A stretch of DNA of 6,720 bases from Geobacter sp. UBA6169 (GTDB lineage: Bacteria; Desulfobacterota; Desulfuromonadia; Geobacterales; Pseudopelobacteraceae): NCBI GenBank assembly GCA_002422265.1, contig DIUB01000021.1, positions 1 through 6,720 of the forward strand, given 5' to 3'. Under the pieces are notes generated by a model. That model searched no databases and was not told the DNA's origin. It saw only the letters and a list, made by a program, of their open reading frames with translations. Below, piece by piece: positions 1 to 5,034 of the stretch (positions are counted from its first letter, which is position 1; each line of letters begins with the position of its first letter). Both the position numbers and the translations under genes were made by a program.

Positions 1-305
1 ATATTGCGGTTGCCCAGTACGAAAAAACGATCCAGACCGCCTTCCGCGAGGTGGCCGACAGCCTGGCCAGCAACGGCACCCTGGCTGAGCAGCTGGCAGC
101 CCAGCAGGCCCTGACCGAGGCCACCGCTGACAGCCACCGCCTTGCGGAAGCCCGCTACAGTAAAGGGGTCGACAGCTACCTGACCGTGCTGGATTCCCAG
201 CGTTCCACCTACAGCGCCCAGCAGGGCCTGATCAGCGTACGTCTGGCCAAACTGGCCAATGAGGTCACGCTCTACAAGGTGTTGGGCGGCGGAGCAGCAA
301 AATGA
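1..305 (+). CDS. Outer-membrane efflux channel, NodT/OprM (TolC-like) family, C-terminal fragment
   Basis: This is the 3' end of a gene that begins before the window; the frame is open from base 3 and stops with TGA at 303-305. About 100 residues are visible. They are rich in Ala, Gln and Glu, as in the periplasmic alpha-helical barrel of TolC-like channels. They carry signatures I recognise from the NodT/OprM family: a helix reading AVAQYEKTIQTAFREVAD, then RYSKGVDSYLTVLDSQRS, and an end of the type LYKVLGGG. Such proteins are outer-membrane trimers that form the exit duct of tripartite exporters, docking with an HlyD-type adaptor. A HlyD adaptor and ABC ATPase lie about 4.7 kb downstream and may be its partners (inference). 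The stop overlaps the start of pldA by ATGA, implying translational coupling. The N-terminal lipobox, if any, is outside the window. Confidence 0.9.
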   Translation, partial: IAVAQYEKTIQTAFREVADSLASNGTLAEQLAAQQALTEATADSHRLAEARYSKGVDSYLTVLDSQRSTYSAQQGLISVRLAKLANEVTLYKVLGGGAAK

Positions 306-383
306 TCAGCGTGCCGCGTCTGGCATTGGTAGCCCTGCTGCTCCCGGTTACAGCACTGCTAACCAGCCCGGCTGCGTGGGCCG

Positions 384-400
384 GGCCGGCAGAGCCGGCC
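384..400. repeat. Short GC-rich inverted repeat in the pldA signal-peptide region
   Basis: A perfect 7-bp stem (GGCCGGC paired with GCCGGCC) with a 3-base AGA loop lies in the codons at the end of the signal peptide and start of the mature protein. No T-run follows, so it is not a terminator. It may simply reflect GC-rich Ala/Gly/Pro codons. Confidence 0.4.
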
Positions 401-479
401 TCCCCGTTTGGTCTGCCAGCGTCGTCACCAGCAGAGATTTCTTCTGACGCAACCGCTGTGCAAACCCGACTGCACCAGG

Positions 480-510
480 AACAGCAGGCCTCCGGCCTGC
501 TGTTTTCTAT
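480..510 (+). repeat. Terminator-like inverted repeat inside pldA
   Basis: AACAGCAGGCC (480-490) is the exact reverse complement of GGCCTGCTGTT (494-504), with a 3-base TCC loop between them. The stem is followed at once by TTCTAT, so the transcript would form an 11-bp hairpin ending in a U-rich stretch. This is the form of a Rho-independent terminator, but it lies within the pldA coding sequence (around codons 60-69, encoding EQQASGLLFS). Whether it stops transcription depends on translation covering it. Confidence 0.5.
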
Positions 511-1276
511 TGTGCCCCACAAATCCAACTACCTGTTGCCGGTCAGCTATAACCGGAAGCTGAACCATGCCGCCTACAACGGATCAAGCACCCATGACGA
601 ATCGTTGGACAACCTGGAGGTCAAATTCCAGCTCAGTATCAAGACCCCACTCTGGGAAAACATCTTCGGCAACAACGGCACCTTGTATGCGGCCTACAGC
701 CAGCTTGCCTTCTGGCAGGCCTATAACAGCAAAACATCCTCACCCTTTCGGGAGATAAATTTCGAGCCGGAGCTCTTTCTGGCCTTCACGACCGGCTACC
801 GGTTGTTCGGCGTCACCAGCCAGCTGGCAACGATCGGCATCAATCACCAGTCCAACGGCCGCTCTTAGCCGCTTTCCCGCAGTTGGAACCGGATCACTGC
901 CAGCATGCTGTTTAACCGTGGCGATACCTACCTGACCCTGCGGCCCTGGTTTCGCATCCCCGAGAGCCGTCAGGATGACGACAACCCCCACATGGAACGT
1001 TATTACGGCTACGGCGAACTGCAGCTGCTGCAGAAGATCGGTGACCATACGCTGACGCTCATGCTGCGCAACAACCTGCGTACCTCCGGGAACAAAGGAG
1101 CGGTACAGCTGGATTGGAGTTTTCCGCTGCACAAGAAACTGAAGGGCTATATCCAGTATTTCAACGGCTATGGCGAAAGCCTGGTGGATTATAACCACCC
1201 CACCAACCGGATCGGTATCGGTGTAATGCTGACCGATTGGCTGTAACGACTGGAGCATTTTCTTCGGCACGCGTGC

Positions 1277-1304
1277 TTGACAAGACCACATCTCTCGGTA
1301 CTCT
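1277..1304 (+). promoter_or_regulatory. Possible promoter for the tetR gene
   Basis: A perfect TTGACA (1277-1282) is followed after 16 bp by TACTCT (1299-1304), a poor -10 match (3 of 6). It directly follows a 10-bp perfect palindrome, GCACGCGTGC (1267-1276), and is directly followed by the proposed operator at 1306-1324. A start site would then fall inside the operator, a good arrangement for autorepression. The weak -10 keeps confidence low. Confidence 0.3.
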
Positions 1305-1305
1305 T

Positions 1306-1324
1306 TGATTGAATAATCATTCGG
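1306..1324 (+). promoter_or_regulatory. Putative TetR-family operator, site 1 (upstream of tetR)
   Basis: The sequence TGATTGAATAATCATTCGG reads as half-site TGATTGA, spacer ATAA, half-site TCATTCG; 5 of 7 dyad positions pair. The reverse complement of 1951-1969 matches it at 18 of 19 positions. The 7-4-7 layout and bases resemble the operator of the TetR-family fatty-acid regulator FadR of Bacillus subtilis as I recall it (TGAATGA-NTAN-TCATTCA). The site lies 17 bp before the tetR start codon, so it probably mediates autoregulation. Confidence 0.7.
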
Positions 1325-1340
1325 TTTTTCGGGGTGCCTT

Positions 1341-1910
1341 ATGCAGCATACAGACAAACGCATGGCTGTGATACTGGCTGCCATGGAACTGGTTGCTGAA
1401 AATGGATTTCATGGTTCACCGATGTCCGGGATTGCCAAGCGAGCCGGTGTGGCGGCAGGCACCATTTACCATTACTTTGAAAGCAAAGACGCACTCATAG
1501 AGGCCACCTATGCCCATCTTGAGGAACTATTGATTGAGTCCATCAGACAGGGGTATTGCGAAGACAGCTCTGTGCAAGAACGCTTCCTGCATATCGGGCG
1601 GGCGCTGGTTAACAGCCTGATCGCTTTTCCCATGAAATTTCGTTTTATCGAGCAGTTTCATATTTCTCCCTATGGGGTTGCCAGCAGGCGGGAAAGGCTC
1701 TTGGGGAAAAAAGACGATCTTGTTACCTTGCTTTTTGAAGACGCGCGGCAACAGGGTCTTATCAAAAAATTACCCTTGCCGGTAGTCTTTGCCCTGACGT
1801 TTGGCCCATTACTAGCCATATGTCGTGATCATATCTTCGGGCTTATCACACTTGATGATCTCCTGATTGAGAAAACAGTCAAGGCCTGCTGGGATGCACT
1901 AAAGCGTTAG
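1341..1910 (+). CDS. TetR/AcrR-family transcriptional regulator
   Basis: The protein has 189 residues, the normal family length. The N-terminal DNA-binding domain is clear: helix 1 around residues 5-21 (VILAAMELVAENGF), and a helix-turn-helix at about 27-46 (SGIAKRAGVAAGTIYHYFES), followed by the usual KDAL. The C-terminal part is the variable ligand-binding and dimerisation domain. TetR proteins usually repress neighbouring genes until a small hydrophobic ligand binds. Two matching 19-bp sites flank the gene, one before it and one before the following SAP-SRAP pair, making it the likely regulator of both. Their likeness to the FadR operator, and the lipid genes nearby (pldA, fabI-like), suggest an acyl-CoA or fatty-acid ligand; this is inference. 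The ATG at 1341 has only a weak ribosome site (GGGG at 1331-1334), but the homologous N-terminus starts here. Confidence 0.93.
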   Translation: MQHTDKRMAVILAAMELVAENGFHGSPMSGIAKRAGVAAGTIYHYFESKDALIEATYAHLEELLIESIRQGYCEDSSVQERFLHIGRALVNSLIAFPMKFRFIEQFHISPYGVASRRERLLGKKDDLVTLLFEDARQQGLIKKLPLPVVFALTFGPLLAICRDHIFGLITLDDLLIEKTVKACWDALKR

Positions 1911-1950
1911 AAGGTATGAACCGCGAAAATCAGCAATAGTCTTTTTTATC

Positions 1951-1969
1951 CCGAATGAATATTCAATCA
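1951..1969 (-). promoter_or_regulatory. Putative TetR-family operator, site 2 (upstream of the SAP-SRAP genes)
   Basis: On the minus strand it reads TGATTGAATATTCATTCGG, differing from site 1 (1306-1324) at a single base. On the plus strand it includes the perfect palindrome TGAATATTCA. It lies in the 112-bp gap after tetR, 53 bp before the next start codon. A weak possible -35 (TAGTCT, 1937-1942) and a -10 (TATTCA, 1960-1965) would overlap it. Its inverted orientation relative to site 1 fits a near-symmetrical dimer site. Confidence 0.7.
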
Positions 1970-2010
1970 CGCACTGTGGAGTTGCTGGCAGCTGGTGATT
2001 ACCAAAAAAG

Positions 2011-2016
2011 GGAGGA
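2011..2016 (+). promoter_or_regulatory. Ribosome binding site of the SAP-domain gene
   Basis: GGAGGA ends 6 bases before the ATG at 2023, within AGGGAGGA. It is a strong Shine-Dalgarno sequence and supports this start. Confidence 0.75.
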
Positions 2017-2022
2017 ATAGCA

Positions 2023-2235
2023 ATGGAACTAAGTAAAATCAAAGAGATTGCAAAAAAACATGGTCTCAAACCGGGAAGACTGACTAAGGCTGAGTTGGTT
2101 CGATCCATTCAGCATGCAGAAGGGAATCAGAGCTGTTTTGGCATTGGCAGTTCCGCCATGTGCGGCCAAACTGCCTGCACATGGCGCGAAGATTGCCAAT
2201 TATACAGCGGCGAGCCTTTTTGCAAGGCAACATGA
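2023..2235 (+). CDS. Small SAP/Rho-N-like domain protein with a C-terminal cysteine cluster
   Basis: This is a 70-residue protein. Residues 1-33 (MELSKIKEIAKKHGLKPGRL then TKAELVRSIQ) form a two-helix SAP- or Rho-N-like motif, a fold used for binding nucleic acids. Residues 38-58 carry Cys38, Cys47, Cys52 and Cys58 (spacing C-x8-C-x4-C-x5-C), with another Cys at 67, which could bind a metal. I associate this architecture with short proteins in Geobacter, but I know of no assigned function. A strong ribosome site precedes the start. The stop is only 4 bases from the next gene (SRAP-like), so the two are likely translated together and may act together. The operator at 1951-1969 puts the pair under probable TetR control. 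Confidence 0.82.
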   Translation: MELSKIKEIAKKHGLKPGRLTKAELVRSIQHAEGNQSCFGIGSSAMCGQTACTWREDCQLYSGEPFCKAT

Positions 2236-2239
2236 CTCT

Positions 2240-2842
2240 ATGCAGCCTCAGCTTACTATTACAGACTCGGCAGAACGGTTGAACACCATCTATGGAGTAC
2301 AGTTGCCTTCTGACTGGGCACCCGGCGACAGCATCAAATATGGCAAACACTGCCTGATCATACGACTTGATCAATGGGGGAAGCGTCAGGCCATGCTGAG
2401 ATGTCTGCTGGGTGCTGCAAACGCGCTGATGATCGATAAAAGATGGTTTAAATCAACCGCGTTCAAAATGTGTCAATGCATTGTCCCGGTTAATGGTTAC
2501 CGTGTATGCAGAAGCAATACTTGGTATGAGGTCACAATGAAGGATAACTCGTTAATGCATTGTGCTGCAATTTGCGAGGGATGGCAAAGCAAGGACGGTG
2601 ACAGCCGGGAAGGCATTATTCTGCTCACCACAACGGCAAATGTGCTGCTGGCGCCGCTCTACAACAAAATGCCGGTGTTGCTGCATCAGAGAGAACTGGA
2701 TAGCTGGCTGCAAGGCGAACGTCCCATTTTACAGGAGCTAAATCGAATCATAAGTCCTTATCCGTCTGAGCTGATGCAGGTGGGTCAGTGTGTTACGCAA
2801 CATTCAAACCAATCCAAGGTGCGAACATTTCCATCATCTTAA
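2240..2842 (+). CDS. Divergent SRAP (YedK/HMCES-like) domain protein lacking catalytic residues
   Basis: This predicted 200-aa protein aligns by eye with SRAP proteins, which cap abasic sites in single-stranded DNA through Cys2. Recognisable pieces are LTITDSAERLNTIYGV (5-20), APGDSIKYG (27-35), CIVPVNGY (80-87), TTTANVLLAPLYNKMPVLLH (130-149) and SPYPSELM (172-179). The functional residues differ: the start is MQPQLT instead of MCGRxT, so Cys2 is Gln; GFYEW is GYRVC, so the Glu is Val89; IHDRMPV is LYNKMPV, so the His is Tyr141. The NAR Asn may survive as Asn61, but the RAET stretch after it is lost. The protein is therefore probably not a standard abasic-site crosslinker. I chose ATG 2240 because it places the N-terminus exactly at the SRAP start; an in-frame ATG at 2114 would overlap the SAP gene. 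The ribosome site is weak (AAGG), suggesting coupling with the SAP gene 4 bases upstream. Confidence 0.75.
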   Translation: MQPQLTITDSAERLNTIYGVQLPSDWAPGDSIKYGKHCLIIRLDQWGKRQAMLRCLLGAANALMIDKRWFKSTAFKMCQCIVPVNGYRVCRSNTWYEVTMKDNSLMHCAAICEGWQSKDGDSREGIILLTTTANVLLAPLYNKMPVLLHQRELDSWLQGERPILQELNRIISPYPSELMQVGQCVTQHSNQSKVRTFPSS

Positions 2843-2859
2843 AACCTTTGCTGTGTACG

Positions 2860-2877
2860 GCCTGCCTTGAGGCAGGC
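2860..2877 (+). terminator. Hairpin after the SRAP-like gene, possible weak terminator
   Basis: A perfect 7-bp stem (GCCTGCC paired with GGCAGGC) with a TTGA loop lies 17 bases after the SRAP-like stop. The sequence following is GGCTATTAATTCT, only moderately T-rich, so termination may be partial. It suggests that the SAP-SRAP pair is a separate transcript, or an attenuated one, relative to fabI. Confidence 0.5.
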
Positions 2878-2902
2878 GGCTATTAATTCTAATGATAGCG
2901 TA

Positions 2903-2917
2903 CTGTATCCGCAACAG
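2903..2917. repeat. Inverted repeat CTGT-N7-ACAG upstream of the fabI-like gene
   Basis: ACTGT at 2902-2906 and ACAGT at 2914-2918 are inverted repeats spaced by 7 bases, in the 122-bp gap before fabI. TACTGTA at 2901-2907 also recurs at 2935-2941. It could be a regulator site, but the short half-sites make chance possible. Confidence 0.3.
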
Positions 2918-2964
2918 TTTCAGGGAATCAGGACATACTGTAGAGAAACCCGAGGTAACCTTCT

Positions 2965-3735
2965 ATGCTCTTATTACAAGGTAAAAAGGCGCTAATTTTC
3001 GGTGTGCTTAATGACAAGAGTATCGCCTGGGCAATTGCACTGGCCTTTCATGAACAAGGCGCGGAACTGGCCATTACCTATGCTGACAAAGCCCATGAAA
3101 AACGGGTGCGCCCGCTGGCTGAATCATTGGATGCAAAACTTATACGCCCCTGTAACGTTACAAACGATGAAGAAATAAAAGCGGTTCTCCATGAAGTCGA
3201 AGTCTTATGGGGGTCTCTGGATATCATCATCCATGCGGTTGCCTTTGCTGAAAAGAACGAGCTGACGGGAACTATCCTGAACACCAGCCGTGAAGGGTTC
3301 GCCACCGCTCTGGATATCAGCGTCTATTCCCTTCTTGGCATCATCAAAGAAGCGTTACCAGTTATGCAGGGACGCGACGCCGCTGTTCTAACACTCAGCC
3401 ATTACGGTGCCGTAAAGGCTTTCCCGAACTACAATGTCATGGGTGTAGCCAAAGCGGCATTGGAAGCTCTGGTGCGTTATCTGGCTGTGGCTGCCGGTAG
3501 TGAAGGAATACGGATAAATGCCATTTCTGCGGGTCCTGTTCGTACACTGGCCTCATTTGGCATAAATGGCTTCAACCAGATGCTTGGTCAAATTGAGGCA
3601 AAGGCACCTCTTTGCCGCAATATCACCCAGGGAGATGTCGCCCGATCTGCAGTGTATCTGTGCAGTGATCTGGCCAGCGGCGTTACCGGCGAGATTCACT
3701 ATGTGGATAGCGGTTACAACGTGATTGGAGTGTAA
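2965..3735 (+). CDS. fabI: FabI-type enoyl-[acyl-carrier-protein] reductase, variant active site
   Basis: FabI catalyses the last step of each fatty-acid elongation cycle, reducing enoyl-ACP with NAD(P)H in the cytoplasm. The protein has 256 residues (E. coli 262), and E. coli numbering applies directly through the catalytic region. It shows the FabI nucleotide loop GVLNDKSIAW (13-22), the catalytic YNVMGVAK with Tyr156 and Lys163, NAISAGPVRTLA (185-196) and the C-terminal CSDLASGVTGEIHYVDSGYN. Differences from E. coli include His146 for Tyr146, Ala40 for Gln40 and Asn64 for Asp64, positions near the substrate or the cofactor adenine and ribose. Ala93 is common in other FabIs. It may therefore be a paralogue with altered cofactor or substrate preference, not the housekeeping copy (inference). 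Ribosome site GAGG lies about 9 bases before ATG 2965. The neighbouring TetR and pldA fit a lipid theme. Confidence 0.9.
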   Translation: MLLLQGKKALIFGVLNDKSIAWAIALAFHEQGAELAITYADKAHEKRVRPLAESLDAKLIRPCNVTNDEEIKAVLHEVEVLWGSLDIIIHAVAFAEKNELTGTILNTSREGFATALDISVYSLLGIIKEALPVMQGRDAAVLTLSHYGAVKAFPNYNVMGVAKAALEALVRYLAVAAGSEGIRINAISAGPVRTLASFGINGFNQMLGQIEAKAPLCRNITQGDVARSAVYLCSDLASGVTGEIHYVDSGYNVIGV

Positions 3736-3774
3736 CCTTTTGAAATCAAGTCATACTGAATGGTATGGAAATAC

Positions 3775-3780
3775 AGGAGG
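3775..3780 (+). promoter_or_regulatory. Ribosome binding site that selects a GTG start
   Basis: A perfect AGGAGG ends 7 bases before GTG 3788. It favours this GTG over the in-frame ATGs at 3725 (inside fabI, no ribosome site) and 3803 (too far away). Confidence 0.7.
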
Positions 3781-3787
3781 CGATACG

Positions 3788-3919
3788 GTGAAACCATCAA
3801 GAATGGCAATTTATAGTATCATTGCACTGCTGGCTGCTGGAACGGCCTTCTGGCTTTTAGCGCAAAAGCCGTCGCCTGGTTGGCCGATAAATCTGATTTA
3901 CCTGCTTTTAAAACGCTAA
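3788..3919 (+). CDS. Small single-pass membrane protein, unknown function
   Basis: A 43-residue protein starts at GTG 3788, chosen because of the perfect AGGAGG seven bases upstream. The sequence is basic at the N-terminus (MKPSR), followed by a hydrophobic helix at about residues 6-25 (MAIYSIIALLAAGTAFWLLA), a short QKPSPGW turn, and a second hydrophobic stretch ending in LKR. This predicts an inner-membrane protein with the N-terminus inside. I do not recognise a family. It lies 52 bases after fabI and 27 bases before the PAS-HD-GYP gene, so it is probably in the same operon and could be an accessory to either. No catalytic motif is present. Confidence 0.6.
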   Translation: MKPSRMAIYSIIALLAAGTAFWLLAQKPSPGWPINLIYLLLKR

Positions 3920-3946
3920 AAAAATTGGTTAGGCCCAGGGACGTCC

Positions 3947-4972
3947 ATGAAAACAGAACATTCCGAAAATACGGGGATCTGGCAACCTGATTTCAGAATG
4001 AATACCCAAGGGCTGTTGGCGCTGGTGAAGTCCTCGCCCCTCGGGATCATTGCCATCGACCTTGATGGCAAGATTCGATTATGGAACAAGGCTGCCGAAG
4101 AGACCAGCGGCTGGCGAGAAGAGGAGATAATTGGTCGTTCCATCAAAGTGCTTTCTTCAGATGCCGGGGAGTCATATGAGGGATTTCGTAAAAAAACGCT
4201 TCTGAAGCAGGTGTTCACCTCTCTGCCGCTAAGCGCTACCAGGCGGGATGGCTCGAATATATGCGTCAGTTATTCGGCAGCGCCTTTGTTTGACGCAGAG
4301 AACAGTATTATCGGCACCGTGGCCATTATCTATGACATCACTGAGAAAATGGCATTGGAAACGGCGCTCAAAGACAGCCTGGAGAAGATGAACCGGGTGG
4401 TGGATGAGACGGTTCATGCCTTGGCCACTGCAATAGAAAAGAGAGATCGCTATACGGCAGGCCACCAGCAGCAAGTTGCACAACTGGCGCATGCCATTGC
4501 CGTTGAGATGGGGGGCCTTGACGACGACCGGATCAAAGGCATAAGGACAGCGGGCATGATCCACGATATAGGTAAACTGTATGTTCCAAATGAGATATTG
4601 AGCAAGCCGGGTCGGCTGACGGATCTGGAATTCGGACTGATAAAAACCCATCCGCAAGCCGGTTACGAAATTTTGCAGGAAATAGAATTCCCATGGCCCA
4701 TCGCCCGAGTTGTACAACAACACCATGAACGGATGGACGGCAGTGGGTATCCAGCTGGGCTGGCTGGCGACGAGATTCTCCTTGAAGCGCGGATAGTCGG
4801 AGTTGCGGACGTGGTTGAAGCCATGTCGTCTCATCGTCCATACCGCCCTGGCAAGGGAGAGGAGTCTGCCTTGCAGGAAATTAAGCGGGGCCGGGGCAGC
4901 GCCTATGACTCCCATGTTGTTGATGCCTGTCTGACTGTATTCAAAAACGGCTATCTGCTGGCTTCAGAGTAA
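3947..4972 (+). CDS. PAS domain plus HD-GYP cyclic-dinucleotide phosphodiesterase
   Basis: This is a 341-residue cytoplasmic signalling protein with no signal peptide or membrane segment. A PAS sensor domain occupies about residues 20-134 (GIIAIDLDGKIRLWNKAAEE, then the PAC segment ending YDITEKM). A short coiled linker (135-152) leads to an HD-GYP domain at about 153-335. Its metal and catalytic residues look complete: Glu164, Asp167 and His173 in EKRDRYTAGH, His206-Asp207 in HDIGK, His235, His259-His260-Glu261, GYP at 267-269, and Asp288. HD-GYP enzymes hydrolyse cyclic di-GMP and in some cases 3',3'-cGAMP, a messenger known in Geobacter; the sequence alone does not tell which. The PAS domain would adjust activity to a bound ligand or cofactor. 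Ribosome site AGGGA lies upstream. It closes the low-GC block, 27 bases after the small membrane protein. Confidence 0.93.
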   Translation: MKTEHSENTGIWQPDFRMNTQGLLALVKSSPLGIIAIDLDGKIRLWNKAAEETSGWREEEIIGRSIKVLSSDAGESYEGFRKKTLLKQVFTSLPLSATRRDGSNICVSYSAAPLFDAENSIIGTVAIIYDITEKMALETALKDSLEKMNRVVDETVHALATAIEKRDRYTAGHQQQVAQLAHAIAVEMGGLDDDRIKGIRTAGMIHDIGKLYVPNEILSKPGRLTDLEFGLIKTHPQAGYEILQEIEFPWPIARVVQQHHERMDGSGYPAGLAGDEILLEARIVGVADVVEAMSSHRPYRPGKGEESALQEIKRGRGSAYDSHVVDACLTVFKNGYLLASE

Positions 4973-5034
4973 GAAGGGAATTTAGTGTTATTATATAAGA
5001 CAATACAGATGAACCTGAATGATGGAGGGCTCTC

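Larger units (their letters stand above)
302..1246 (+). pseudogene. pldA: Outer-membrane phospholipase A (OMPLA), interrupted by an in-frame amber codon
   Basis: OMPLA is a 12-stranded outer-membrane barrel that hydrolyses phospholipid acyl chains, normally as a Ca-dependent dimer. The predicted protein starts with a signal peptide (hydrophobic residues about 6-26, likely cleavage after AWA at 25-27). It then matches the E. coli protein closely: NYLLPVSYN, EVKFQLSIKTPLW, SSPFREINFEPELFLAF, the catalytic-site stretch NHQSNGRS, and, after the interruption, PLSRSWNR, YGYGEL, NGYGESLVDYN and a terminal GIGVMLTDWL. A TAG at 866-868 (codon 189) sits between His182/Ser184 and Asn196, the expected catalytic triad, at the position of E. 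coli Asp149. The spacing to E. coli is otherwise exact, so this is a single nonsense codon and not a frameshift. The 125 codons after it are intact. The truncated 188-aa product should be inactive. Possible explanations are a recent pseudogene, a sequencing error, or amber readthrough. Restart at ATG 905 has no visible ribosome site. Confidence 0.88.

Noticed and set aside
905..1246. A separate 113-aa gene starting at ATG 905
   Set aside because: It is the same frame as pldA after the amber codon and encodes the PldA C-terminal strands; no ribosome site precedes 905.
740..1384. A 214-aa minus-strand open frame opposite pldA and the tetR start
   Set aside because: It overlaps clearly homologous pldA and tetR coding sequence and the operator, and shows no recognisable motif.
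2114..2239. A longer version of the SRAP-like protein starting at ATG 2114
   Set aside because: It would overlap the well-supported SAP gene in another frame, and homology to SRAP proteins begins exactly at Met 2240.
2903..2917. CTGT-N7-ACAG as a LexA (SOS) box for the SRAP-like or fabI gene
   Set aside because: The E. coli LexA box needs an 8-base spacer, Geobacter LexA sites differ, and it lies after the SRAP-like gene.
3241..3246. Ala93 in FabI as a triclosan-resistance mutation
   Set aside because: E. coli has Gly93, but Ala is natural here in many FabI proteins (for example the HxxAFA form in Bacillus), so it says little alone.
3752..3767. CATAC-N6-GTATG inverted repeat after fabI
   Set aside because: The stem is only 5 bp, with no T-run, and is likely chance.
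4994..4999. TATAAG as the -10 of a promoter for the HlyD gene
   Set aside because: It matches the -10 at 5 of 6 bases, but there is no acceptable -35 at 16-18 bp upstream, so I did not list it as a promoter.
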